A stretch of DNA of 64,000 bases from CAYRWR01 sp964537555 (GTDB taxonomy: Bacteria > Spirochaetota > Brevinematia > Brevinematales > CAYRWR01): the NCBI GenBank assembly GCA_964537555.1, contig CAZIAD010000016.1:1-64000 (forward strand), in the 5' to 3' direction. Of this stretch, positions 9,418 through 16,726 are shown piece by piece (the stretch's first letter is position 1; every line of letters begins with the position of its first letter). The translations under genes and the position numbers were made by a program. The notes under the pieces are model-generated. The model had not been told where the DNA came from. It ran no database searches and worked only from the letters and a program-made list of their open reading frames with translations.

Positions 9418-9738
9418 ATGGGAAAGAGTAAACTTACAAAATCTGATATTGTAGATATCGTTTTTGATGATCCCGAAGTGAAAGAATATGGTATTTCCCG
9501 TAAAGAAGTCAGTCTCGTAGTATCTACATTTGTAGAAAAACTAAGAGAAGAGATCGAGAAACTGGATGATGATGATCGTATCGAATTAAGAGGATTTGGT
9601 ACATTTGGTATTAAGAAAAGAAAGCCCCGAGTGGCCCGAAATCCTAAGACTGGTGAACCCGTTCATGTACCGGAAAGAAAATCTCCCTATTTTAAAGCGG
9701 GAAGAGAAATGAGACAGGCTATCCTGAATAATTCGTAA
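9418..9738 (+). CDS. HU/IHF-family histone-like DNA-binding protein
   Basis: This 106-residue protein has an N-terminal helical dimerisation part (to about residue 45) and the DNA-binding beta-arm with the family signature GFGTFGIKKRKPRVARNP-TGE, including the arm-tip proline region RNPKTGEPVHVP. It should bend and compact DNA as a dimer. An acidic insertion (KLDDDDRIEL) precedes the beta-arm. ATG follows the rpsT stop by one base, so the pair is a coupled operon closed by the terminator at 9759-9787. Confidence 0.93.
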   Translation: MGKSKLTKSDIVDIVFDDPEVKEYGISRKEVSLVVSTFVEKLREEIEKLDDDDRIELRGFGTFGIKKRKPRVARNPKTGEPVHVPERKSPYFKAGREMRQAILNNS

Positions 9739-9758
9739 TCCTTTAAAGAAATTTATTA

Positions 9759-9787
9759 AAAAGCCTGCTTTATAGTAGGCTTTTTTT
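9759..9787 (+). terminator. Rho-independent terminator after rpsT-HU
   Basis: AAAGCCTGC and GTAGGCTTT form a stem with one mismatch around a short AT loop, followed by a run of seven T. Confidence 0.9.
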
Positions 9788-9855
9788 ATTAAGAAAAAAC
9801 TTTTCCCTTCCGATAAACTATACTGGTAAGTATATATCAGAAGTGAGTAGGATGA

Positions 9856-11028
9856 ATGATAACAGAAGAACTCTATGACAATGAGAAAGAAGTCAGCCGT
9901 GTGATCTCCCTGTTTTGCAGTAACCAGATCCAGGCCACCCTTAGTGATCAGGGTGTAGAATTCTCTGTGCGCTTAAAAGACATAAGAAACGGTGAAATCC
10001 AGATATCACAGGTCACCACTGATACACCAGGTGCTGACTTTAATGACTATATCATGCGGCCTCTTTCCGGTGAGGTAGCCCTGGGCACCAGTATTTACCT
10101 GTTTGATACCATACCTGTATCCAAGACAGCTCTGGGCCTCCCCGATGTCATCAGAGCTCATCCGAAACGTAAACATGCCCGAATAAAAGTAAGAAATAAC
10201 CAATTTGTATCAAATATGTACAGCGTCATATCCATGAAAGTGGTAGATTTTACCATACAGGATGAAGAACTGGCTAAAAAGATTCATCTCATTATTTCCA
10301 CCATTGAAAGCCACCTCACCCGTTCAGAAAACTTTGATATGGCTAAAGTCACTCTGTTCGATGGCACAGAAAAAAACATTATCACCCGTCTTATTAAAAA
10401 AATGAAAAAACCTTTCATTGTATTTGATTCTAAAGATTTTAAGATCAAAGATGATTTGTTTTTATCCTATACTGATTATATCAAGTACCTCAGTGAAGAG
10501 GGATATGACATTAAAAACATTATGGGGCAGCTGGATAAAGTAAAAGAATTTTACCTGGCAAATAATATAAAAAGTGAAGCCATAGTACCTCTGGTATTTG
10601 AAGATGAAGCGATTGGTCAGATCAGAGTGGTATCCATGAAAGAGAAAATAGGCAGTCCTCAGGCCAGAAGGCTGGTGACCTTATCCCAGAACGCGGTAGA
10701 AAACCTGTTCGATAAATGTTCATTCGAGATTGTATCAAAACAGCCTCAGGAGATAATCGATCTCAGTGTAGGTGGAGGAAAGTTTTTATTAACGGCTAAT
10801 GATATGTTTAAATATGTACGCCAGATGAAAAGATTGTACCTTCAGATACATTTTCCAGATGAGTCTGTCATCAAGACCATGGCTACCATAGTCAATACCT
10901 ATGACCATGAGTCTACTGCCGACACCAGGACTATAGGCATTAAATTCTCAGCCAATATTGACTGGAGAGATAAAAATAAGCTCAATGAGTTTATTTCCAG
11001 TGTTATGCGCCTCGAAAAGCAATCCTGA
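9856..11028 (+). CDS. DUF1577/PilZ-like protein, putative c-di-GMP-binding
   Basis: This 390-residue soluble protein shows features of the spirochaete DUF1577 family. A PilZ-like signature is split: an RxxxR element (RKHAR, about residues 97-101) and a later D-S-GG element (DLSVGGGKF, about 298-306), the two elements that contact cyclic di-GMP in PilZ domains. A middle section (about 155-280) resembles a GAF-like alpha/beta fold. A motility or surface-signalling role is inferred from the family and from the diguanylate cyclase gene at 21 kb. ATG at 9856 is chosen; a weak TAGGA lies upstream. Confidence 0.6.
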   Translation: MITEELYDNEKEVSRVISLFCSNQIQATLSDQGVEFSVRLKDIRNGEIQISQVTTDTPGADFNDYIMRPLSGEVALGTSIYLFDTIPVSKTALGLPDVIRAHPKRKHARIKVRNNQFVSNMYSVISMKVVDFTIQDEELAKKIHLIISTIESHLTRSENFDMAKVTLFDGTEKNIITRLIKKMKKPFIVFDSKDFKIKDDLFLSYTDYIKYLSEEGYDIKNIMGQLDKVKEFYLANNIKSEAIVPLVFEDEAIGQIRVVSMKEKIGSPQARRLVTLSQNAVENLFDKCSFEIVSKQPQEIIDLSVGGGKFLLTANDMFKYVRQMKRLYLQIHFPDESVIKTMATIVNTYDHESTADTRTIGIKFSANIDWRDKNKLNEFISSVMRLEKQS

Positions 11029-11043
11029 CCCAACATCCGAATA

Positions 11044-11790
11044 TTACCAACCGGTCTCCCTATCAATAAATACAGTGTCCAGACCTTTTAATTCTTTATC
11101 CATCATCTTTTTTAGGGCTTTTACCCCGAAGGTCTCAGTGGCATAATGTCCGCAAAATATGACATTCATCTCGCACTCCTGAGCCGGATAGTATAAGAGA
11201 GAAGCAGATGAGCCTTCACCAGTAATCAGGGTGTGTATTCCCATATCGCAGAGTTCCTGTATCCAGGAGGGCCTGAAGCTTCCTGAACTGACTGCAAACT
11301 TTTTTATTGTTTCCGGGCCGAAATGCATACGGCCTTTTAAACCCATTTTTTCAGTAATAAGAGCTTCGAAATCTGAATAACTTAACTCATCACAAAACTC
11401 ACCAAGGTATGCCACTCCCAAAACGGGTTCCCCAATAGTAGCACCCAGTGCGTCTATTATTCGGGTATTATTGCCGTATTGAAAATTCTTATCCAAAGGT
11501 AAATGGGACACATAAAGATTTATATCATGTTTTAACAACAAAGCCAGTTTTTTCCTGTCTGCCCCCAGTACGGATCTCCAGCTGCCCCAGATGAGCCCGT
11601 GATGTACTACCAGCATATCTATAGACTGCCTGACCGCTTCTTCAAAAACGGGCACACAGGAATCCACTGCAAATCCGACTTTTTGTATTTCTGCTTTTCC
11701 TTCGATCTGCAGGCCATTAATAGTAGAATCATCAATCAGGTGTGGCTCCAGTACATTGTCCAGTAAATTAACAATTACAGATCTCTCCAT
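11044..11790 (-). CDS. Nif3-like dinuclear metal-centre protein
   Basis: This 248-residue protein carries the Nif3 metal-site motifs VVHHGLIWG (about residues 61-69), YVSHLPLDK (about 93-101) and the late GHYATETFG (about 220-228). Family members form toroidal hexamers with a two-metal centre; their substrate is unsettled, and some related proteins are linked to GTP cyclohydrolase or DNA processing. ATG at 11790 is separated from the mltG stop by one base, so the two are probably co-translated. Confidence 0.9.
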   Translation of the reverse strand: MERSVIVNLLDNVLEPHLIDDSTINGLQIEGKAEIQKVGFAVDSCVPVFEEAVRQSIDMLVVHHGLIWGSWRSVLGADRKKLALLLKHDINLYVSHLPLDKNFQYGNNTRIIDALGATIGEPVLGVAYLGEFCDELSYSDFEALITEKMGLKGRMHFGPETIKKFAVSSGSFRPSWIQELCDMGIHTLITGEGSSASLLYYPAQECEMNVIFCGHYATETFGVKALKKMMDKELKGLDTVFIDRETGW

Positions 11791-11791
11791 A

Positions 11792-12781
11792 TCAGCGTTT
11801 CTTCTGATATATCTTTACTTTCCGGTTATGTTCATCCAGAGTCTTTGAAAAATCATGGGTACCATCTGCAGGATTAGCTACAAAATACACATAATCAACA
11901 TCCGCGGGGAATATAGCTGCCAGAATAGAAGCCTTGCCCGGATTAGCAATAGGCCCGGGGGGCAATCCATAAGCATAATAGGTGTTCCAGGGGCTGGGCC
12001 AGGGTGGCCGGAGATGTTTAAATTTGATATCGCCATCATATTCACCATCCAGAATCAGGGCATATATCAGAGTGGGATCAGCTTGCAGCCTCATGTTTAC
12101 TTTGAGCCGTTTATAATATACCCCCGCAATAATGGGTTTTTCATACTGTACTTTAGCCTCTTTTTCTACTATTGCTGCCATGGACAGTACTTCATGCAGA
12201 CTCATGCCTTTCTTTTTGATCTTATCTTTTATTTTATCATCAATGATCTGGTCAAATCTCTTCAGCATCATTTTAATAATATCGTCAGATTTATAATGCA
12301 AAGGTATAAAATAGGTATCCGGATAGAGATAGCCTTCCAGACTTTGAGAATGGGGGATTCCATAGATGTCCAGGTATTGGGGATCCTTAATTCTTTCCAG
12401 AAAGTCTGCAGCTGTGACCCAGCCCTTGGACTCCAGTAATTCCGCTATCTGAAAGCTGGAATATCCTTCCGGTATAGTGATTTTTTCAAAGTGGGTAATG
12501 CCCTTGGCGAATTTATTGATCAGATCCCGGTATTTCTCTCCGGGTTCTATAGTATAGACACCGACCTTCATGTCCCGGTCTTTGCGCATCAGTTTAGCTA
12601 CGACCCGAAATCGTGTAGCGTCATTGATAATATTCTGTTCTTTTAATTGACGGGCAATGCCTGAGAAGCTGTCTCCTTTTTTAATTTCGTATCTTACTTC
12701 CTGGTTATTATTGGTAATATCCTGACCACAGGAAACCAGAGATAATGTAAGTAAAGTGATAAATAATATTCTTCGGGACAT
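11792..12781 (-). CDS. mltG: Endolytic murein transglycosylase MltG (lipoprotein form)
   Basis: This 329-residue YceG-family enzyme cuts nascent glycan strands and is thought to release them from the synthase. The catalytic Glu lies in AAIVEKEA (about residues 202-209), and the family segments EGYLYPDTY and LQADPTLIYAL are present. An N-terminal KKGDSFSGIARQL part resembles the LysM-like module. Unlike the single-pass Escherichia coli enzyme, the N-terminus is a lipobox signal (SLVSC, Cys18), so it should be lipid-anchored. It is followed immediately by the nif3-like gene. Confidence 0.93.
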   Translation of the reverse strand: MSRRILFITLLTLSLVSCGQDITNNNQEVRYEIKKGDSFSGIARQLKEQNIINDATRFRVVAKLMRKDRDMKVGVYTIEPGEKYRDLINKFAKGITHFEKITIPEGYSSFQIAELLESKGWVTAADFLERIKDPQYLDIYGIPHSQSLEGYLYPDTYFIPLHYKSDDIIKMMLKRFDQIIDDKIKDKIKKKGMSLHEVLSMAAIVEKEAKVQYEKPIIAGVYYKRLKVNMRLQADPTLIYALILDGEYDGDIKFKHLRPPWPSPWNTYYAYGLPPGPIANPGKASILAAIFPADVDYVYFVANPADGTHDFSKTLDEHNRKVKIYQKKR

Positions 12782-12831
12782 GATCCTTCTCCTTCTTTTT
12801 TCCTAAGTGAATTATAACATAGTGCTACAGA

Positions 12832-12862
12832 TAAAACAAAATCCCCCATAGGATGGGGGATA
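12832..12862 (-). terminator. Rho-independent terminator after the dksA-like gene
   Basis: On the minus strand, ATCCCCCAT-CCT-ATGGGGGAT forms a nine-pair stem followed by TTTTGTTTT. It ends the rplU-prp-rpmA-dksA-like run. Confidence 0.85.
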
Positions 12863-12883
12863 TTATTATAATTTTTTATAGCT

Positions 12884-13231
12884 TTATTTATATACAGGCC
12901 TGTCATTCATGTGTTTTTTACACTTGTCAGTATAAGGAATAGCTTCTAACCTGTCTTCTTCGATAGGCTCTCCGCTTACTGCACAGACACCATAATTCCC
13001 ATCTTTGATCTTCTGCAAGGCCTGCTGTACATTCTCCAGAATATCCCTGTGATTAGAGGATAGTCCTTCGCTGATGGCCACCATAGTCAGAGCTTCTGCT
13101 CTGTCTACCAGATCTCCGTCGATTTCAAAAGGGTTTTCTTCATCAGCGGTCTCGTCTATGATATTCTGTAATATCTCATCTCGCATTTTGAGAAGTTTGT
13201 TTTTAAAGTATTCCAGTTTCTTTTCAGTCAT
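12884..13231 (-). CDS. DksA/TraR-family regulator with altered zinc finger
   Basis: This 115-residue protein has a coiled-coil N-terminal half with the tip motif D-x-x-D-x-A (DLVDRA, residues 40-45), which DksA uses inside the RNA polymerase secondary channel. The C-terminal finger reads C83-x2-S86 and C104-x2-H107. The second ligand is Ser and the fourth is His, instead of four Cys. A Cys-poor finger is known in some DksA relatives and may lower zinc dependence or oxidant sensitivity. It lies 13 bases after rpmA, with GAGGT as ribosome site, so it is probably expressed with the ribosomal genes. Confidence 0.82.
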   Translation of the reverse strand: MTEKKLEYFKNKLLKMRDEILQNIIDETADEENPFEIDGDLVDRAEALTMVAISEGLSSNHRDILENVQQALQKIKDGNYGVCAVSGEPIEEDRLEAIPYTDKCKKHMNDRPVYK

Positions 13232-13244
13232 GGTAACCTCATTC

Positions 13245-13496
13245 TTATGAATTCAGTACATTCACAATGCTTTTACCCATTCTTACTGTAAACTTTACTT
13301 CTCCATCAACCAAAGCAAATAAAGTATCATCATTACCTCTGCCCACTCCCTGTCCGGGATGGAACTTGGTACCTCTCTGACGGACTATGATATTTCCAGC
13401 AATTACCTGCTGGCCGCCATATTTTTTAACACCCAGACGTTTCGAGTTTGAATCGCGGCCATTTTTAGCTGATCCACCAGATTTCTTATGTGCCAT
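13245..13496 (-). CDS. rpmA: 50S ribosomal protein L27
   Basis: This 83-residue protein has the normal L27 N-terminus MAHKKSGGSAKNGRDSNSK and the RQRGTKFHPGQGVG segment; its N-terminal tail reaches the peptidyl-transferase centre. There is no cleavable N-terminal extension: GGAGG sits directly upstream of the ATG. This matters because the overlapping upstream gene encodes a Prp-type protease. The genes overlap by 11 bases. Confidence 0.96.
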   Translation of the reverse strand: MAHKKSGGSAKNGRDSNSKRLGVKKYGGQQVIAGNIIVRQRGTKFHPGQGVGRGNDDTLFALVDGEVKFTVRMGKSIVNVLNS

Positions 13497-13803
13497 GGAT
13501 TTCCTCCAGTTTAACTTTTAGATTTTGAGGGTACTGCTTCTGCATCAATCCCAGGTTCAGTACCAGAGCCCTTAACAATAGCTCGCTGTTGTTCTTATGT
13601 CTATAACTTATCTCAACACTATTTTCTGTTTTATGCTGTATCATATCGACCTTGCATATTTCAATTGTCGCTATGATCCAGGACTGGAGTAAAGTACTTA
13701 CTCCGCAACACACCAGATCTTTTCCTTTAGGGGCAAATAAAGCGTGTCCTTTTGCACTCAGGCTTAATTCCTGCAAGCCTGAATGAATATTTATCTCGAT
13801 CAA
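13486..13803 (-). CDS. prp: Ribosomal-processing cysteine protease Prp (YsxB family)
   Basis: This 105-residue protein has the Prp catalytic pair: His in AKGHALF (H20) and Cys in DLVCCGVS (C32, followed by a second Cys). In Firmicutes, Prp removes the N-terminal extension of L27. Here it lies between rplU and rpmA as expected, but L27 has no extension. The start appears to be TTG at 13803, 14 bases after the rplU stop, with only a weak ribosome site. Length and fold pattern are normal. Confidence 0.87.
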   Translation of the reverse strand: MIEINIHSGLQELSLSAKGHALFAPKGKDLVCCGVSTLLQSWIIATIEICKVDMIQHKTENSVEISYRHKNNSELLLRALVLNLGLMQKQYPQNLKVKLEEIHGT

Positions 13804-13817
13804 GAGATACTTAAGCC

Positions 13818-14291
13818 CTATTCAGATACTTTTTTGGCTTTAGGTGCAGCCTTTGTACTAGCTTTAGGAGCACTGGGCTTGGCTTTTGTCTCAGTTGTTT
13901 TTACTGCTTCTTTTTTAGGCGCTGCCGGTTTTACTTCTACTGCCTTATCAGCTGCTGCTGTGCTGGAAGAAGATCCCCCTGTAGAGATACCAGTGATCTG
14001 AATCCGGGAATATTTCTGTCTGTGTCCGGTCTTAACATGATAATTTGTCTTATTCTTATATTTAAAAATATTGATCTTTTCCCCTTTTACTTCAGGGTCA
14101 ATGAGTTTAGCTTCTACTACTGCTTTGGCAACATAAGGCTGACCTACTTCGATCTTCTTATCATCACGCAGCAATGTGACTGTCTCATATTTTAAATTTG
14201 CGCCCTTATCATTTTTAATAAGATCGACTAAAATTTCATCATTTTTTTCTACTTTCCACTGGCTTCCGCCAATCTCTACTATAGCATACAT
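13818..14291 (-). CDS. rplU: 50S ribosomal protein L21 with long C-terminal tail
   Basis: Residues 1 to about 103 are a standard L21 (MYAIVEIGGSQWKV to RQKYSRIQITGI), which binds 23S rRNA. About 54 extra residues follow: a Gly/Ser run and then a low-complexity Ala/Lys/Pro tail ending KAAPKAKKVSE. L21 normally stops soon after the RIQI-ITGI segment. The tail is in frame with no sign of a sequencing slip. It is the first gene of the rplU-prp-rpmA-dksA-like run. Confidence 0.95.
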   Translation of the reverse strand: MYAIVEIGGSQWKVEKNDEILVDLIKNDKGANLKYETVTLLRDDKKIEVGQPYVAKAVVEAKLIDPEVKGEKINIFKYKNKTNYHVKTGHRQKYSRIQITGISTGGSSSSTAAADKAVEVKPAAPKKEAVKTTETKAKPSAPKASTKAAPKAKKVSE

Positions 14292-14351
14292 TTGCAGCTC
14301 CTCTTAGTTTCTCAGAACCCTAATTATTATAGGTATATTTGAGAGACATAT

Positions 14352-14380
14352 AGGATAACAGGAGAGAATTTTTTTGTCAA
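14352..14380 (-). promoter_or_regulatory. Strong sigma-70-type promoter for the rplU operon
   Basis: On the minus strand, perfect TTGACA (14380-14375) is followed after 17 bases by TATCCT (14357-14352), with an extended -10 TGT just before it. The start point would be near 14345, giving a leader of about 55 bases. Confidence 0.8.
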
Positions 14381-14455
14381 ATAAGAATAAGGTTATATAA
14401 TTAAATATCGAATGACAATTCCATATAGGTAAAAGAATAAGTCCGGGAAAATGCT

Positions 14456-15460
14456 TTAACGTATCTGCAGCTTTGCTTTGATGTTTCCATTTTGATGCAG
14501 CAACTTCAAAATCTGTATGATATCCTGTGGACTGGCCCCGATGCTGTTTAAACCCTCTACCAGGTCACTCACTGTAGTCATGGTCGAGAGCTGATGAACA
14601 GTTTTATCATCGCTATTGTCCATACTCCAGGATGCAGTTCCCCCTACTTCGATTTTCGCTCCCTTAAAGGTAATGGCTGATTCTGTAATGATCACATTAC
14701 CTCCGGTGACTACCATGGCTGATTGTGAATCTATCAGGATACTGGGCTGTTGCTCAATATCCACACTGAGGGCCAGTAATTCTGCTAAAAAAGTATAGGC
14801 ATCTTTTTGTGCCGGGATATTCAATTCTATCTGATTCTGCCATTGTTTTTTAAGCACACCCTGATAGTTATCCATAATTATCTGTTTCACTTTTTCCACA
14901 TTTTCCATACCCAGGTTTTCTTCAATCAATAATGTTATACTTCCAGATGCATTGAGATCAGTATGGGGTATCTCTTTTTGTATCATCCCGCCCAGAGAGA
15001 CCACAGAAGACACTTTCTTTTCCTTTTTATCACTATCTATACTGCCCTGAGCTGTGGCATACATTACTCCATCGCCACTCAGTAAAGGGGTGATGATCAG
15101 TTCCCCCCCGTTTAGAGATTTTGCATCAAACACAGAGGAAACTTTTACATCAATACGACTGCCCGTACTGGCCAGTGCAGGAATGATCCCGCTTACCATA
15201 ACGATCGCAGAATTCTTTGGTTTTAGATCATCGGCATCCAGATAAAAGCCGAATTTTTGAGCAATCCGGGCAATGATATCTTTAGTCTGAGAAGTTTTAA
15301 CACTATCGCCTGTGCCGTTTAGACCAACTACGATGCCATATCCTATCACAGGATTATCCATGAGCCCTTTTACTCTTACCAGACTTTTTAAGGGTACGGT
15401 CACCCCAAACAGGGCCTGGCTAAGCATTAATAAGCCTAAAATGAATAGATTCTTTTTCAT
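14456..15460 (-). CDS. flgI: Flagellar P-ring protein FlgI
   Basis: This 334-residue exported protein has a signal peptide (residues 1 to about 19, ending LFG) and the FlgI core (VRVKGLMDNPVIGYGIVVGLNGTGDS). In Gram-negative bacteria FlgI forms the peptidoglycan ring around the rod. Several spirochaetes keep FlgI despite periplasmic flagella, usually without an outer-membrane L ring, and no flgH is seen next to it. It overlaps flgA by four bases (ATGA). Confidence 0.95.
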   Translation of the reverse strand: MKKNLFILGLLMLSQALFGVTVPLKSLVRVKGLMDNPVIGYGIVVGLNGTGDSVKTSQTKDIIARIAQKFGFYLDADDLKPKNSAIVMVSGIIPALASTGSRIDVKVSSVFDAKSLNGGELIITPLLSGDGVMYATAQGSIDSDKKEKKVSSVVSLGGMIQKEIPHTDLNASGSITLLIEENLGMENVEKVKQIIMDNYQGVLKKQWQNQIELNIPAQKDAYTFLAELLALSVDIEQQPSILIDSQSAMVVTGGNVIITESAITFKGAKIEVGGTASWSMDNSDDKTVHQLSTMTTVSDLVEGLNSIGASPQDIIQILKLLHQNGNIKAKLQIR

Positions 15461-16167
15461 GGAGTCTCCTTCGTATGATTCAATCGTACTTTTAGTAACT
15501 TTCCATTAAGAGGACTTTTTACCTGATAGTATCCCTGTCCCAGATCCTGGATAATGTCGGCCTTTAAATGGAGTATCAATCCCCCCTTCCGGTATACGAC
15601 ATGAGCCACATGCCCCTCAACATCTTCCAGATATACCGCTTCCTGCTCTGATTTAACCACTGTTTTATTACTGTAGGAAAGTTTTAGAGCAATATTTTTA
15701 TCCTGAGGTATATTGTCTTCAAAGATTGTGAGGTTCAGTGCTACCTGCAAGTGGCCTGGATTTTGAATTACCTTGAAATCATCGATAATGAATCCGGTAT
15801 AGGGTAATTCTATTCCATCCCAATCAATCATGAGCATGGGATAAAGGGCAGTGAGCCTGTCTTTTAGTATATCCATATTGTCCATCTGGGTGCGGGATAT
15901 GATCTCTATACCCTGGCCCAGTATAACAGCATCCTTCTCCCCGTTTTCCCATAAGAGACGGCTTACATTTTCATTATTAAAATATTTGCTTTTATCAATA
16001 AATATGCTATAATTTTTCAACTCAGGTGAATTGACAAAGAGCTGATCCAGGCTCACAGTATTGTTACTGGTCACTAAGCTATTTTTGAGAATATGTGTTC
16101 TGGCAAAGCCAGTTGCAGTAAGCCCAGAGATACTGAGGATTAATATTAAGGATTTAATAAAAGTCAT
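15457..16167 (-). CDS. flgA: FlgA-like flagellar P-ring assembly chaperone
   Basis: This 236-residue exported protein has a signal peptide (about residues 1-22) and a C-terminal SAF-like domain (AVYLEDVEGHVAHVVYRKGGL to SPLNGKLLKVRLN), typical of FlgA, which escorts FlgI in the periplasm. Sequence similarity by eye is moderate, but fold pattern and the coupled flgI gene agree. ATG at 16167 has GGGGAGAAG upstream. The sigma-28-like promoter at 16184-16210 fits a late flagellar class. Confidence 0.8.
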   Translation of the reverse strand: MTFIKSLILILSISGLTATGFARTHILKNSLVTSNNTVSLDQLFVNSPELKNYSIFIDKSKYFNNENVSRLLWENGEKDAVILGQGIEIISRTQMDNMDILKDRLTALYPMLMIDWDGIELPYTGFIIDDFKVIQNPGHLQVALNLTIFEDNIPQDKNIALKLSYSNKTVVKSEQEAVYLEDVEGHVAHVVYRKGGLILHLKADIIQDLGQGYYQVKSPLNGKLLKVRLNHTKETP

Positions 16168-16183
16168 TTCTTCTCCCCTATAT

Positions 16184-16210
16184 TTATCGGAATAATCGGA
16201 CTTTTATTAA
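16184..16210 (-). promoter_or_regulatory. Sigma-28 (FliA)-type promoter for flgA-flgI
   Basis: On the minus strand, TTAA (16210-16207), a 15-base spacer, then TCCGATAA (16191-16184). The flagellar consensus is TAAA-N15-GCCGATAA, so there is one mismatch in each element. Initiation would be about 10 bases before the flgA ATG region. Confidence 0.6.
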
Positions 16211-16251
16211 CGGAATAAGAGAAAGAACTCAAATTAAAAAATAGTGCCGGT

Positions 16252-16273
16252 TGCACAATCAGTTTATTGTGCA
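16252..16273 (+). promoter_or_regulatory. Palindromic upstream activator site candidate
   Basis: TGCACAAT-CAGTTT-ATTGTGCA is a perfect 8-bp inverted repeat. Its centre lies about 106 bases before the predicted start of the sigma-54 transcript, within the usual range of enhancer sites. The TGCAC half-site recalls NtrC sites, but the spacing (12 bases rather than 7) differs from the enteric consensus. Confidence 0.55.
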
Positions 16274-16342
16274 CAAATATATTTTTAACATATTGCCAAT
16301 TAACTATTTTAAATATGGGATTTGCTTTTATTATTGTAAAGA

Positions 16343-16358
16343 TGGCACGAATATTGCA
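16343..16358 (+). promoter_or_regulatory. Sigma-54 (RpoN) promoter
   Basis: TGGCACG-AATA-TTGCA matches the -24/-12 consensus TGGCACG-N4-TTGCW at every fixed base, with exactly 10 bases between GG and GC. No gene starts on this strand downstream; a terminator lies about 50 bases further on. Confidence 0.88.
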
Positions 16359-16368
16359 TTTTATATAT

Positions 16369-16434
16369 TACACCCCCCAATACAAGATCATGGCTTTTGC
16401 CAGGATCGACCTCCTCGAAAGAGGAGGTTTTTTT
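16369..16434 (+). ncRNA. Predicted sigma-54-dependent small RNA (~66 nt)
   Basis: Initiation 12 bases after the -12 GC would be near 16369, and a strong terminator ends at about 16434. The RNA would have a C-rich single-stranded 5' end (CACCCCCCAA), a first hairpin GATC-A-TGGC-TTTT-GCCA-G-GATC (16386-16407, one A/G mismatch), and the terminator hairpin ACCTCCTC-GAAA-GAGGAGGT with seven T (16409-16434). It contains no credible reading frame with a ribosome site. The C-rich end and the CCUCCUC arm could pair with Shine-Dalgarno sequences. It lies between divergently regulated flgA and the end of the DUF503 gene. Function is unknown and no known family is recognised. Confidence 0.7.
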
Positions 16435-16726
16435 ATGCCTTGTATAAAAGGGTCTCTATATGGTATTCCTGAATAATATCCGGATAATATCTTTCTACCA
16501 GGTTATAGACATTGGATAATACGGCCTGTACATAAACAGCATCAGAGTTTATGGCTGCTATGGCTATGGTCGATCTGCCTCTCATACCTTCTACCGGGAT
16601 CTCTGCGACACTTACATTAAACTTCTGCCTTACTTTTTCCCTGATACTACGGGTACGGTTTCTTTGTTCTTTTATAGTCTCTAAGACTGGTATCAGGATC
16701 TCGATAGTCAGAACACCTAGAGTCAT
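16433..16726 (-). CDS. DUF503 (YlxP-like) protein
   Basis: This 97-residue protein follows the DUF503 pattern: LTIEILIPVLETIKEQR at the start, then REKVRQKFNVSVAEIP and a late VLSNVYNLVERYYP. Relatives are often near infB/rbfA and proposed to act in ribosome maturation, but no function is proven. It overlaps the purine nucleoside phosphorylase gene by four bases (ATGA), so it is the last gene of that operon. Confidence 0.85.
   Translation of the reverse strand: MTLGVLTIEILIPVLETIKEQRNRTRSIREKVRQKFNVSVAEIPVEGMRGRSTIAIAAINSDAVYVQAVLSNVYNLVERYYPDIIQEYHIETLLYKA

Noticed and set aside
13800..14001. Separate + strand hydrophobic gene opposite the rplU tail
   Set aside because: It is the shadow of the Ala/Lys-rich L21 tail and has no ribosome site.
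16251..16476. A + strand gene spanning the sigma-54 promoter region
   Set aside because: The frames have no ribosome site, run through the terminator and overlap the DUF503 gene.
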